Shown in pieces: positions 26,772-35,624 of a DNA stretch of 64,000 nucleotides; positions within the stretch are counted from its first letter, which is position 1, and the number at the start of each line of letters is the position of its first letter. The stretch lies in contig JACQAG010000003.1 of the NCBI GenBank assembly GCA_016195085.1, positions 48,894 to 112,893 on the forward strand, read 5' to 3'. The position numbers and the translations under genes are program-made. Below the pieces are notes generated by a model. It was not told where the DNA came from and did not search any database. It worked only from the letters and a program-made list of their open reading frames with translations. The stretch comes from Pseudomonadota bacterium (GTDB taxonomy: Bacteria > Pseudomonadota > Alphaproteobacteria > SHVZ01).

Positions 26772-28321
26772 GGCGCCCCTCCATCGCGCTCGCGGAAGGG
26801 CGGCGGCGACCAGACGACGTTTTCGTCGATCGGCAGGACCGGGCGGGGCAGGCGTTGCCAGTCGAAGCGCGACAGCACGGGCGAGGTCAGGCCCGGTAGA
26901 TCCACTTCGATCACCTGCTCGGGTTTGAAGAACTCATCGAAGCCGGCGCGGAAGTGACCGCGGCTCTTCACCACCACGCTCCGCGCCTTGGCGATATCGA
27001 GCCCGAACATCTCGAAGAAGATCGGATCGCAGCACTGAGTCCGTTGCGTGATCACGACGACCGTGATGCCGCCGACCATGATCGCGGCCGAAGGGCCGAG
27101 CTCCAGCTTCAGGCCGGCGTTGGTGCCCCGCCGGCCGATGCAGCTGCCGTCGGAGAGCTTCAGCACGCGGGCGTCGGCCGCGAACGGCTTGGAGAATTCG
27201 TTGGTTTCATCGCGGTTGAAGCGGGCGCGGAACGCCGCACCTTCCCCGAGCCGGTGCGCCTCGGCGGCAAGTGCCGGGTCGTTGAACACGCCCAGGAGCA
27301 CGCTCTTGGCCCCAGCCTGGTGCAACGCTTCCAGGAGATAGGTGGTATTGCCGCGGGCACCGCCGCCGGGGTTGTCGGCCACATCGGCGAAAATGAGCGC
27401 CGGTCTCGTGGGCTCGCGGCCGGCGGCAAGCGCCATGGCGAGCGCGTCCGCGAGGGCGGTCAGCCGGGTGCGGAAGCGCTCGCGGTTCTTCCAGCCGAGA
27501 TGCGCGATGTCGACGGCGAGGTCATGGGCGGCCCGCGCATCCTCGCGCGCGGTCACCACTACCGCCAGGCCGTTCTTCGAGGTATCGCCGAAGGCGAAGC
27601 CGCCCATGACCGAGACATTCATGATGCGGGCGGTCTTATGCGCCGCGCCATAGTTGATGAGATCGGCATAGGGGCCGCCCGCGGTCAGCATGGTGACGGT
27701 GGGCGGAACGATCGGCAGGCGAATGAATGCGCGCTTGGGGCGGGTGCCGGCAAAAAGCTCGCGCATCGCCTCGGCCGCCTCGACGCCGCATTCGCGCATG
27801 TCGACATGGGGGTTGGTGCGGTAGCCGATGAAGACGTCGATGAAGTCGACCATCGCGTCGGAGATGTTGGCGTGCAGATCGAGGGTGGCGACGATCGGCA
27901 CCGTAGGGCCGACGATACGGCGCACCAGACGGAACAGCGTGCCGTCGGGATCCTCGGACTCCGTGGTGATCGCCGCGCCATGGGAGCAGATATAGACGCC
28001 GTCCACCGGCAGCGCTGCGCGCAAGCCCGTTTCGATCTCGCCCAGGAACTCCTCGAAGAAGCCATGCTCGATCGGGCCGCCCGGCTCGGTCATCGCAAGC
28101 AGGATCGGCACCGGCGTCCAGGGTCCGGATGCATCCATGTCGCTGACGAAGCCGGGCGTCTCCGGCTGCATCACCGGCGCTGCGGCACGGGCATCCTCCA
28201 TGAGCGCCTCCCCCGACAGATAGGTGCGGGAGAGGAAGTCCGCTTTGGTGGAAGGCGGCGCCCATTTGTTGCACTCGATCGACAGACCGAGGAGTGCGAT
28301 GCGCTTGCCGGGGGCGGCCAT
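26768..28321 (-). CDS. M81 family metallopeptidase (MlrC-like)
   Basis: A 517-residue zinc peptidase of the microcystinase C (MlrC) family. Blocks seen: GLSIECNKWAPPSTKADF, GVYICSHGAAITTESEDPDG, VATLDLHANISDAMVDFIDV and YRTNPHVDMRECG with putative metal ligands, and FADVADNPGGGARGNTTYLL in the C-terminal half. Relatives cleave linear microcystin or other short peptides with unusual residues. The ATG at 28321 is preferred because GGAG lies six bases upstream; ATG 28333 is possible. A longer frame reaches into the 121-bp repeat and is rejected. It overlaps the truncated aldolase gene, consistent with breakdown of peptides containing D- or hydroxy-amino acids. Confidence 0.9.
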   Translation of the reverse strand: MAAPGKRIALLGLSIECNKWAPPSTKADFLSRTYLSGEALMEDARAAAPVMQPETPGFVSDMDASGPWTPVPILLAMTEPGGPIEHGFFEEFLGEIETGLRAALPVDGVYICSHGAAITTESEDPDGTLFRLVRRIVGPTVPIVATLDLHANISDAMVDFIDVFIGYRTNPHVDMRECGVEAAEAMRELFAGTRPKRAFIRLPIVPPTVTMLTAGGPYADLINYGAAHKTARIMNVSVMGGFAFGDTSKNGLAVVVTAREDARAAHDLAVDIAHLGWKNRERFRTRLTALADALAMALAAGREPTRPALIFADVADNPGGGARGNTTYLLEALHQAGAKSVLLGVFNDPALAAEAHRLGEGAAFRARFNRDETNEFSKPFAADARVLKLSDGSCIGRRGTNAGLKLELGPSAAIMVGGITVVVITQRTQCCDPIFFEMFGLDIAKARSVVVKSRGHFRAGFDEFFKPEQVIEVDLPGLTSPVLSRFDWQRLPRPVLPIDENVVWSPPPFRERDGGAP

Positions 28322-28354
28322 GGGCGGCTCCATCAGACGATATTCGGGCTCGGA

Positions 28355-28475
28355 CCCGCTTGTGTCCGGCCCCTGAAATTCGTCCGCGAATTTCAGGGAC
28401 AAGCGGGCCACTAGTCAATTAAGTCTAGTGTGATGATTCCGAAGTTCGACGACGAACTTCGGAATCATCACACTA
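28355..28475. repeat. 121-bp bipartite palindromic element, copy 2
   Basis: Same two hairpins as copy 1: arms CCTGAAATTCG/CGAATTTCAGG at 28371-28398 and TTCCGAAGTTCG/CGAACTTCGGAA at 28437-28464. The outer arm of hairpin A is shifted here (CCCGCTTGTG facing CAAGCGGG). It lies between the divergent M81 and exported-protein genes. Read as protein on the minus strand, it encodes MARLSLKFADEFQG, the same peptide as copy 3. Confidence 0.9.
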
Positions 28476-28566
28476 ATATCGCTTCCGGCGCTTGGCGCAC
28501 AAGATCGACCGCACGGAGCTTCGTGCTAAGATCCTGGCAAGCTCCGAGGCAATCGATTTGAGGGTC

Positions 28567-29403
28567 ATGATGAGAAACCGGCTCCGTCTCCTTTTCATCC
28601 TCGCGCTGCTGCCGCTGGGGACGATGCGTCCGGTCGCGGCCGCGGATCCGCAGCTCCTGTTCTCCTATGAGGTGACGAGCGCGGTCGGGCTCGAGCTGCC
28701 GAAGCTCGCCGGCGCCACCTATGCCGAGCGCGCAACCTTCGCCGGCCAGGTCCTGGACTCCCTGGTGCCCGACGTGCTTCGCGCCGTGGGACTCGATCCG
28801 CGCAAAGTCGAGACCCAGATCACGCCAGGCGGCTACAACCTCAAGACCAATGCCTCGCTGCAGTCGAAGGTGGCGCTGGCCGAGGCGGATGCCAATCGGC
28901 TGGCCGCCGCTCTCGGCTATGTCTTCCGGCAGTTCAGCGTTCTGGTTTCCGATCTTGCCGACGCCGGCGGCAATACCGGCTATGTCACCGTCAGCATGCC
29001 CAAAGGCACGATGAACGCCAGCCTGGCCCAGGCGTTCTTCCTCTATGCGGCGGGGGTCGATCCCGGGCTCGGCGGCGGCTATACCGCTTTCGGCGACGAC
29101 ATGATCTTCCTCAATGTGCGCGACGGCCAGGGCCAGCCTTACAGCAAGCTGGAGGATGAGGCGTTCGCCGCCGCGATGCGCCGAGCCGCCGATGGCTTCA
29201 CATCGGCCAAGGCCACCGTCAGCGCCACTGGCAAAGCGAAGGCGCGCTTCGTCGGCAATAGCTGGCGAAACAAGCCCGGCGGGGACGATTACGTGGCGCT
29301 CTTGGGAGGTGCGGGCACGCCGCTGGTCAATCGCCTCGATGGCTTGCGCCAGCGCCAGGTGACGCTGATCCTGGCCGCGGCCGATCGGTTCCATTGGCGG
29401 TGA
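28567..29403 (+). CDS. exported protein of unknown function
   Basis: A 278-residue protein with a clear leader (RNRLRLLFILALLPLGTM, then an AAA-type cleavage region) before DPQLLFSYEVTSAVGLELPK. I recognise no domain. The mature part is rich in Ala and Gly with few cysteines, contains RKVETQITPGGYNLKTN and GYTAFGDDMIFLNVRDGQG, and looks globular. Two tandem ATGs at 28567/28570 are possible starts. Its stop overlaps the start of the BMP-type binding-protein gene (TGATG), so both are expressed together and may share a periplasmic task. Confidence 0.75.
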   Translation: MMRNRLRLLFILALLPLGTMRPVAAADPQLLFSYEVTSAVGLELPKLAGATYAERATFAGQVLDSLVPDVLRAVGLDPRKVETQITPGGYNLKTNASLQSKVALAEADANRLAAALGYVFRQFSVLVSDLADAGGNTGYVTVSMPKGTMNASLAQAFFLYAAGVDPGLGGGYTAFGDDMIFLNVRDGQGQPYSKLEDEAFAAAMRRAADGFTSAKATVSATGKAKARFVGNSWRNKPGGDDYVALLGGAGTPLVNRLDGLRQRQVTLILAAADRFHWR

Positions 29404-30386
29404 TGCTCCGCGCCTTCCTCATCGCCGCTTCGCTATGGGCCATGCTGGCGCATGGCGGAGCCCGGGCGGAGATCGTCCCCGCCATCGTCTACGCCGTCGG
29501 CCAGAAGTTCGATAAGAGCTTCAATGAAGCGGCTTATGCCGGCAGCCAGGCCTTCAAGTCGGAGACCGGCATCGCCGTGCTCGAATTCGAGCCCAGGGCC
29601 GCAGCACAGTTCGAGCAGGGGATCGCCGCCTTGGTCCGTCGGGGGGCGACCGACATCGTAGCGGTCGGCTTCTATTACGCAACGCCGCTGGCCGGCCTGG
29701 CGCCGCGCTTTCCCAAGCTACGCTTCACTCTCATCGATGCGGTGGCGAAGCAGCCGAACGTGCAGTCGATCGTGTTCAAGGAGCATGAGGGCGCCTACCT
29801 TGCCGGCATGCTGGCGGCGATGGTGTCCAAGACCGGCACGGTCGGCTTCATCGGCGCCATGGACATCCCGCTCATCCGCAAATTCGCCGTCGGCTATGGC
29901 GAGGGCGTGCAAGCGGGCAAGCCCGATACCCGTCTCATCCTCAACTATATCGGCAACACGCCGGCGGCGTTCAGCGATCCGACGGCCGGCGGCGAGCTCG
30001 CTTCCAGCCAGTTCGACCGCGGCGCCGATGTGATCTTCGCCGGCGCCGGCGCCTCCAATTTCGGGGTCTTTCAAAAGGCGGTGGATCGCGGCCGGCTTGC
30101 CATCGGCGTCGATGCCAATCAGAACGGGCTCCATCCCGGCACCATCCTGACCTCGCAGCTGAAGCGGGTGGATCTGGCGGTCAAGCGGGCGTTCGCCGGC
30201 GCCCGCGACGGATCCTGGCGCGCGGGTGTGATCGAGCTGGGCCTGGAACAGGACGGGGTGGCGCTCGCGTTCGACGACAACAACGCGGCCCTGGTCACGG
30301 CCGAGATGCGCCAGCGGCTGGATGGCGCCCGGCGCGACATCATCGCCGGCCGCATCAAGGTCACGGACGCGACGAAGCAGCCTTAG
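29403..30386 (+). CDS. BMP-family (Med/PnrA-like) ABC transporter substrate-binding protein
   Basis: A 327-residue periplasmic binding protein of the basic-membrane-protein family. A leader (LRAFLIAASLWAMLAHGGAR) precedes EIVPAIVYAVGQKFDKSFNE, the family's opening block; FKEHEGAYLAGMLAAMVSKT, VGFIGAMDIPLIRKFAVGY and DVIFAGAGASNFGVFQKAVD follow. Members bind nucleosides or related compounds. ATG 29403 overlaps the previous stop. No permease genes lie nearby. Its 3' end overlaps the convergent threonine-aldolase gene by 26 bases. Confidence 0.88.
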   Translation: MLRAFLIAASLWAMLAHGGARAEIVPAIVYAVGQKFDKSFNEAAYAGSQAFKSETGIAVLEFEPRAAAQFEQGIAALVRRGATDIVAVGFYYATPLAGLAPRFPKLRFTLIDAVAKQPNVQSIVFKEHEGAYLAGMLAAMVSKTGTVGFIGAMDIPLIRKFAVGYGEGVQAGKPDTRLILNYIGNTPAAFSDPTAGGELASSQFDRGADVIFAGAGASNFGVFQKAVDRGRLAIGVDANQNGLHPGTILTSQLKRVDLAVKRAFAGARDGSWRAGVIELGLEQDGVALAFDDNNAALVTAEMRQRLDGARRDIIAGRIKVTDATKQP

Positions 30387-31440
30387 CTGCGGCGATCAAG
30401 CGGTCGGCGATATCCTCGGGCTCGAGCCGAAGCCAGGTCTGATTGACCCTGGCCCAGAAGCCGCCATCCTCGTTCTTGGGCAGAACGAGCCCGGCCGCTT
30501 CCGCCTCGTTGCGGAACCGCTCCAGCGACTCCGAATCCGCGCCCGGAACGGTCAAGCGGAAGATGTTGGTGCCGTCGGGCACGCGCTCGATGGCAAAGAG
30601 TCCGCTGGCGCTCAAGCGCGACAGGGCCGCCTCGCCGATGGCAATGGCACGGCGCCAGCCGTCGAGGTGCCCTTCGAGAAAGTGCCCGGCGATCAGCGCC
30701 GACTGCCAGAACTGCATGAGGGCCCCGCCGAAGCGCATGCGCTGCTGGCGGAGATCGTCGATGAGCTGGGCGGGGCCCGCCACCAGGGCGCCGAAAGGCG
30801 CATTGAAATACTTGTAGAGTGACACATAGACGGTGTCGAAGGGCTCGGCATAGTCGCGTGGATCCCGCCCGGTAAAGGCAGAGGCGATGAACAGCCGGGC
30901 GCCGTCGAGATGGAGACCGATCCCGGCCTCGCGGGCATAGGCGGTGACATCCGCCAGATCGCCGTCGGCGACGCGCCGGCCATGCCAGCGGCGCACCGGG
31001 GTCTCAATGGCGATGGCGCCGATCGGGGTGGCGATCCGGTAGCCCTTGCCGCGGGCCACTTCGGCCTCGACCGCCTCGCGGGAGAAGCCGGCCTCGCGGT
31101 CCTGGAGCGGCACCAAGGTCAGGCCGGCAATGAGGGCCGCACCGTCGCCGGTATCGGAGAAGATATGGCTGTCGCGCTGCACCAGGACCCGCCTGCCCCG
31201 GTCGCGGCAGAGCCCGGCCAAGGCCAGCATCTGGGCCAGGGTGCCGGTCGGCATGACGATGGCCTTCTCCTTGCCCATGCGCAGCGCAAAGCGCTCTTCG
31301 AACTCCGGCAGCGGCCCCTCGGTGCCGTAGCGGTCGGGCTTCAAGTCCCGGCCGCGCGTGAGCTCGACCAGGAGCTCGGCGTATTCGGCGGGTCGTAGTT
31401 GCAGCCCGTCGGCGGCGAGCGAGACGCGGGGCTGGTTCAT
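30361..31440 (-). CDS. threonine-aldolase-like beta-eliminating lyase (PLP, fold type I)
   Basis: A 359-residue PLP enzyme that would cleave L-threonine or a beta-hydroxy amino acid to glycine and an aldehyde. Visible blocks: AIVMPTGTLAQMLAL, RDSHIFSDTGDGAAL, GLHLDGARLFIASAF with the cofactor Asp, and SLYKYFNAPFGALVAG with the Schiff-base Lys. The start at 31440 is chosen because MNQPRVSLAADG matches the family N-terminus; the longer frame upstream does not. Monocistronic, with a 3' overlap with the BMP gene. With the truncated aldolase 4 kb away it suggests interest in hydroxy-amino acids. Confidence 0.88.
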   Translation of the reverse strand: MNQPRVSLAADGLQLRPAEYAELLVELTRGRDLKPDRYGTEGPLPEFEERFALRMGKEKAIVMPTGTLAQMLALAGLCRDRGRRVLVQRDSHIFSDTGDGAALIAGLTLVPLQDREAGFSREAVEAEVARGKGYRIATPIGAIAIETPVRRWHGRRVADGDLADVTAYAREAGIGLHLDGARLFIASAFTGRDPRDYAEPFDTVYVSLYKYFNAPFGALVAGPAQLIDDLRQQRMRFGGALMQFWQSALIAGHFLEGHLDGWRRAIAIGEAALSRLSASGLFAIERVPDGTNIFRLTVPGADSESLERFRNEAEAAGLVLPKNEDGGFWARVNQTWLRLEPEDIADRLIAAAKAASSRP

Positions 31441-31567
31441 CAGTCGATTCCCATGGTCACACGCGAAAGGAGTCTTAGAATGGCAGCCAATGCGCATTTG
31501 ACCAAATCCGCACCACACGCCGTCCGAGCCTCGAGCCACCCGAAACCCGCCCCAAGGAGATCCGCGC

Positions 31568-32344
31568 ATGGCTTATGAGAACATCGTTGCCGAGACCAAC
31601 GGCCGGATTGGCATCATCACGCTCAACCGTCCGAAGGCGCTGAATGCCCTGTCGGCTGCGTTGGTGGCCGAGATGGAGAAGGCGCTGGATGCGTTCGAGG
31701 CGGATGACGCCGTCAGGGTGATCGTCATCACCGGCAGCGAGAAGGCGTTTGCCGCCGGCGCCGATATCAAGGAAATGAAGGACCGCAGCTTCGTCGATGT
31801 CTATAGCAAGGACTTCATCACCGTCTCCTGGGAGCGGGTGACCAAATGCCGCAAGCCGGTCATCGCCGCGGTCGCGGGCTATGCGCTCGGCGGCGGTGCC
31901 GAGCTGTCGCTCATGTGCGATCTCATCATCGCCGCCGATACCGCCAAGTTCGGCCAGCCGGAGATCACCATCGGCACCATCCCAGGCGCCGGCGGGACCC
32001 AGCGCTGGGCCCGCTGGGTTGGCAAGGCGAAGGCGATGGACATCGTGCTGACCGGGCGCCAGATGGACGCGGCAGAAGCCGAGCGCTCGGGCCTGGTGAG
32101 CCGCGTGGTGCCGGCGGCCCAGCTGATGGAAGAGACCCTCAAGGTGGCGAACCGCATCGCCGACATGTCGATGCCGGTGGTGATGATCGCCAAGGAGGCG
32201 GTGAACCGCGCCTATGAGACGACCCTGGCCGAGGGCGTCAAGGTCGAGCGTCGGCTGTTCCATTCGACCTTCGCCACCGAGGACCAGAAGGAAGGCATGA
32301 ACGCCTTCGTCGAGAAGCGGCCGGCGAAGTTCAAGGATCGGTGA
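31568..32344 (+). CDS. enoyl-CoA hydratase (crotonase)
   Basis: A 258-residue enoyl-CoA hydratase with both catalytic glutamates in place: [19 protein letters not shown] and [19 protein letters not shown]. The N-terminal [16 protein letters not shown] and [12 protein letters not shown] contribute the oxyanion hole. This matches beta-oxidation hydratases closely in length and motifs, so hydration of 2-enoyl-CoA is likely. The start at 31568 follows AAGGAG. Stand-alone gene; a GC hairpin follows about 120 bases downstream. Confidence 0.93.
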   Translation: MAYENIVAETNGRIGIITLNRPKALNALSAALVAEMEKALDAFEADDAVRVIVITGSEKAFAAGADIKEMKDRSFVDVYSKDFITVSWERVTKCRKPVIAAVAGYALGGGAELSLMCDLIIAADTAKFGQPEITIGTIPGAGGTQRWARWVGKAKAMDIVLTGRQMDAAEAERSGLVSRVVPAAQLMEETLKVANRIADMSMPVVMIAKEAVNRAYETTLAEGVKVERRLFHSTFATEDQKEGMNAFVEKRPAKFKDR

Positions 32345-32677
32345 GGCCAGGAGCCTGTCTGAGAAATAGACGGGGTCGCGACGCTGCCGATTTTGCCCGA
32401 ACGCGCGGAGCCGGTGCGACGGCGATGTAGCGCCCGGGGAGGGTTGGGCAGGGGGTGCGCGTCGAGCCGGGTCCCTTCCCGGCTCCGACCCCCTCCCAAA
32501 GTCCACCCCTGGCCGAGTGCCGGCGACCAAGTGGATAGAATCAAACGCTTGGTACCCTGTTGAATGCCCGCTCTCGACCCACACCGGACTCTCGCACCAG
32601 ACCCGTGGTGTTACCCCGCTTCCTTCATGGTAGGCATGCTTCGTTTCGGCATGCCGAACCAGAAGGAGTCAGCCGCA
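32345..32677. other. gene-free stretch with one GC hairpin
   Basis: There is no convincing gene in these 333 bases. A perfect 8-bp GC hairpin (GAGCCGGG 32464-32471 facing CCCGGCTC 32478-32485) may help end the enoyl-CoA hydratase transcript, though no T run follows. The open frame upstream of the cupin start lacks a ribosome site. Confidence 0.45.
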
Positions 32678-33067
32678 ATGAAGTGCCTGCGCATCCATGC
32701 CACCCCGGATGGCGAGTCGCATTTCGACGAGGTCGAATTGCCGACGACGAAGAGGTCGGTGCACCCCGATGCCGTGCCGTTCGAGGTTTCGGCCAGTTAT
32801 CAGGCGTCTCGCGTCCGCCTCACCCGCATCCCAGCGGGCATGCGCGAGGTTGCTTGGCATACGGTCCCAGAGCCGGTGCTTACGGTCAGGCTGGATGGTT
32901 CGGTTGAATACGAGACGAGCGACGGAGAGGTGCGCCACGTTCAGGCGGGTAGCTTCGTGTTAGTGGAGGACACACACGGCAAGGGCCATCTGTCACGCCA
33001 TTCCGCAGAGGCGCAAACTGTCATCTGGATCTCACTACCGAACGGCCTCGATTTGCCGCCCGCATAG
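32678..33067 (+). CDS. small cupin-like protein
   Basis: A 129-residue protein with a predicted small beta-barrel. The repeating strand pattern SRVRLTRIPAGMREVAWHTV, LTVRLDGSVEYETSDGEVRH and VQAGSFVLVEDTHGKGHLS is the usual two-motif cupin layout. The second-motif glycine (QAGSFVLVED) is clear, while metal-binding histidines are fewer than in dioxygenase cupins. The start at 32678 is supported by AAGGAG 10 bases upstream; the longer frame is not. Monocistronic. Function unknown; related proteins sense or bind small molecules. Confidence 0.75.
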   Translation: MKCLRIHATPDGESHFDEVELPTTKRSVHPDAVPFEVSASYQASRVRLTRIPAGMREVAWHTVPEPVLTVRLDGSVEYETSDGEVRHVQAGSFVLVEDTHGKGHLSRHSAEAQTVIWISLPNGLDLPPA

Positions 33068-33166
33068 TCCGTCTGGGCACGCTGTCGGCGCCGCTGCCGA
33101 GAGTCTGCTTTCCACCCTCAGCGGACCTACGCTGGGGGTATCCAGCGTTTGATGTGAACCACTAGC

Positions 33167-34033
33167 TCAGACTCCGTAGAAGCGGGCGGCGTTGCCGCCG
33201 AACAGCTTTGCCTGGTCCTCCGGCGGAAATTGCGCTGCCCAAGCGGAAGCGGCCCCATGCCAGCGCGCATAGCCGCCGGCCCGGTCGACGACGGGCCAGT
33301 CGCTGCCCCAGATGAGGCGGTCCCAGCCGAAGGCCTCAAGCAGGTGATCGAGATAGGGACGGAGCTCATCCGGGCGCCACTCCGGCCTCGCCTCGGTCAC
33401 CAGGCCGGATATCTTGCAATAGGCCGGGCTGTCGCTGCCAAGCGCCGTCATATGGCCCGCCCAGGCGCGGAATCGGGCGTCGCCCGGCTGCCAATGGCCG
33501 ATATCGGGCTTGGCGCCGTGATCGATGACGGTCGGAAGCTCGGGATAGCGCTCGAGCAGCGTCCTCAAGCGCGGCAGGTGCACGGGCCGGAGCAGGGCAT
33601 CGAAGGTGAACCCGGCTTCAAGCACGCTCCGGTATGCCGGTGCCAGGCCCGGGCCCAGCATCCAATCGGGGTCGGGGATGTCGTGGATCATCGGGCGGAT
33701 GCCGCGCACCTTGGGATCGGCCTTGAGTACCTGGATGCGCTCCGGGGCATCATGAGCCGCCATGTCGATCCAGCCGACGATGCCGGCGATGAACGGCGTC
33801 TCGCGGGCAAGAAAGCGCATGAAGCGGGTCTCGGCCTCGGTGGGGGCCGCCTGCACCAGGATCGTTGCCGCGATCCCGGTCGTGGCCAGGATCGGGGCGA
33901 GATCGTCCGGACCGAAATCGCGGTAGAGCACGGTCAGCTCCGGGGTGAGCCAGCCATAGTCCCGGCGGTCGAGGCGCCAGAAATGCTGATGTGCGTCGAT
34001 CCTGCGAGTGGTCATTGGCCTGCGAATGGTCAT
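33167..34033 (-). CDS. amidohydrolase-superfamily lactonase (L-fuconolactonase/COG3618-like)
   Basis: A 288-residue TIM-barrel hydrolase. The HxH motif is RIDAHQHFW, then GIVGWIDM, VIDHGAKPDI and WGSDWPV with the terminal Asp, as in sugar lactonases and 2-pyrone-4,6-dicarboxylate lactonase. Next to FucU and an aldo/keto reductase, L-fuconolactonase (or a related sugar-lactone hydrolase) is the best guess. The ATG at 34033 overlaps the reductase stop (ATGA). An 18-bp imperfect direct repeat at the start (around 34000-34035) duplicates the GGTCATTGG segment and gives a second in-frame ATG at 34015, which may be the ancestral start. Confidence 0.85.
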   Translation of the reverse strand: MTIRRPMTTRRIDAHQHFWRLDRRDYGWLTPELTVLYRDFGPDDLAPILATTGIAATILVQAAPTEAETRFMRFLARETPFIAGIVGWIDMAAHDAPERIQVLKADPKVRGIRPMIHDIPDPDWMLGPGLAPAYRSVLEAGFTFDALLRPVHLPRLRTLLERYPELPTVIDHGAKPDIGHWQPGDARFRAWAGHMTALGSDSPAYCKISGLVTEARPEWRPDELRPYLDHLLEAFGWDRLIWGSDWPVVDRAGGYARWHGAASAWAAQFPPEDQAKLFGGNAARFYGV

Positions 34034-35052
34034 TGGACCGGCGTCGGCGCATCCCGGCGAACGAGCCCGGCGCTTTTGAGATCCCGCCAGAGCGCATCGG
34101 GGATCGGCCGGCGCATCAAGGCGAGATTGGCCTTGACCTCCTCCGGCGACCGGGCACCGGGAATGACCGAGACGACCGCGGGATGGAACAGCGGAAATTG
34201 CAGCGCCGCCGCCGCGAGCTCGGTGCCATGCGCCTTGCTGATCTCGGCCAGAAGCCGCACGCGTTCGAGCACGGCGGGCGGTGCGGGCGCATAGTTGTAG
34301 GTGGCGCCGGCGACCGGACCCATGGCGAGGATGCCGGAGTTGAACGGTCCGCCGATGATGATGCCGATGCCGCGGCGCTCACAGAGCGGCAGGAAGGATT
34401 CGAGGGCTTCCTGCTCCAGGAGCGTGTAGCGCCCAGCCAGGAGGAAGCAGTCGAAATCCGCTGCCTCGGCGGCCTGCTGGCAGACTTGCCATTCGTTGAC
34501 GCCGAGGCCGATCGCGCCGACCGTGCCTTCTTTCCGCAAGCGCGCCAGCGCCGGATAGGCTCCCTCGATCGCCTCGCGGAAACGAGACGGCTGCGCCTCG
34601 GCGCCATGGGTGAAGCGATCGATATCGTGGATGAGGAGGATGTCGATCCGGTCGAGGCCAAGACGCGTCAGGCTCGCCTCGACGGAGCGGAGCGCGCCGT
34701 CATAGCTGTAGTCGTAGGCGATCGAGAGCGGCGGCACGTCGATGAAGTTGCCGCCCTCCGCCTTGCCGGCGGGCGCGGGAACGAGGAGCCGGCCGACCTT
34801 GGTCGAGACAAGGAAGCGCTCCCGGGGCACGGCGGCCAGCACCTTGCCCATGCGCTCCTCGCTGAGACCATGGCCGTAAAGCGGTGCCGTGTCGAAATAG
34901 CCGAGCCCGGCGGCGAGCGCCCGCTCCAAGGCCGCGGCCGCCGCTGCGGCGGGAACCCGCTCGAAGAGATTGCCCAAAGGCGCGCCGCCGAAGCCCATTT
35001 GCGTCAACGACAAAGACGTCCTGCCGAGCCGGCGTCGAAGCGTCGGATCCAT
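34030..35052 (-). CDS. aldo/keto reductase (L-fucose / D-threo-aldose dehydrogenase-like)
   Basis: A 340-residue AKR. The catalytic tetrad is visible: Asp and Tyr in GYFDTAPLYGHG, Lys in LVSTKVGRLL, His in ILLIHDID; the cofactor end has SVIPGARSPEEV. It resembles NAD(P)-dependent aldose 1-dehydrogenases that oxidise L-fucose or related 6-deoxy sugars to the lactone, which the next gene would open. ATG 35052 is preferred over GTG 35061 because GGAAGAG lies at proper spacing. The 121-bp element ends 15 bases upstream, so it separates this gene from fucU. Confidence 0.88.
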   Translation of the reverse strand: MDPTLRRRLGRTSLSLTQMGFGGAPLGNLFERVPAAAAAAALERALAAGLGYFDTAPLYGHGLSEERMGKVLAAVPRERFLVSTKVGRLLVPAPAGKAEGGNFIDVPPLSIAYDYSYDGALRSVEASLTRLGLDRIDILLIHDIDRFTHGAEAQPSRFREAIEGAYPALARLRKEGTVGAIGLGVNEWQVCQQAAEAADFDCFLLAGRYTLLEQEALESFLPLCERRGIGIIIGGPFNSGILAMGPVAGATYNYAPAPPAVLERVRLLAEISKAHGTELAAAALQFPLFHPAVVSVIPGARSPEEVKANLALMRRPIPDALWRDLKSAGLVRRDAPTPVQ

Positions 35053-35066
35053 GTCTGCCACTCTTC

Positions 35067-35187
35067 CTAGTGTCCCGCCCCTGAAATTCGTCCGCGAATT
35101 TCAGGGATAAGCGGGCCACTAATCAATTGAATCTAGTGTGATTCAGATTCCGAAGTTCGCCGACGAACTTCGGAATCATCACACTAG
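35067..35187. repeat. 121-bp bipartite palindromic element, copy 3
   Basis: Nearly identical to copy 1 and in the same orientation, lying between the FucU and aldo/keto reductase genes. Its terminal CTAG supplies the TAG stop of the FucU gene (35184-35186). It may therefore have entered exactly at that stop and now forms the intercistronic region of the sugar operon. Confidence 0.92.
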
Positions 35188-35624
35188 TCGGTCGCGATGA
35201 CGCCCTTGGCGAGGATGATGTTGCCGTATTTGCGCCCCTCGCCGGTGGCCACGATGGCGTAGCAGGCGCGCGCCCGCTCGTAGAAGGCATGGCGCTCGAG
35301 GGGATTGGGCTCGATCGGGCGACCGGCTGCGCGCTCCACGATCGGGCGAAAGTCGCGGACCGCGGGTGGCACCGCCTTCGGATCGCCGACGACCTGCATG
35401 ACATGGACGGGCGTTGCCACGAAGCTGTCGAGAGGCAGCACGGTCAAGATCGCCGCCAGCGCGCGGGGCGCATCGACCCCGTCCAGCCGGATCAGCCGGC
35501 GCGCCACGCTGGCCGCCGGGAAGTTCGCGTCGACCACGGCGATCTCGTCACCATGGCCCATGGAAGCCAGCGCGTAGAGCAGGTCGGCATTGAGCAAGAG
35601 ATCGATACCTTTGAGCATGGTCAT
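35184..35624 (-). CDS. fucU: RbsD/FucU family sugar mutarotase
   Basis: A 146-residue mutarotase that interconverts anomers of a (deoxy)sugar. Hallmarks are ALASMGHGDEIAVVDANFPA (catalytic His region), then NPLERHAFYERARACYAIVATGE and KYGNIILAKGV, matching FucU more than RbsD. Its length is normal, so the C-terminus is intact although the stop codon lies in the 121-bp element. Starts at 35624 or 35618. It heads a minus-strand set (mutarotase, dehydrogenase, lactonase) divergent from the sugar transporter. A 130-bp repeat shared with the 40.4-kb region starts at this gene's 5' end. Confidence 0.87.
   Translation of the reverse strand: MTMLKGIDLLLNADLLYALASMGHGDEIAVVDANFPAASVARRLIRLDGVDAPRALAAILTVLPLDSFVATPVHVMQVVGDPKAVPPAVRDFRPIVERAAGRPIEPNPLERHAFYERARACYAIVATGEGRKYGNIILAKGVIATD

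Noticed and set aside
28322..28411. N-terminal extension of the M81 peptidase beginning MARLSLKFADEFQG
   Set aside because: The same peptide is read from the 121-bp repeat at 35 kb (minus strand from 35119). It is a translation of hairpin A, not a conserved protein start; ATG 28321 with GGAG is better.
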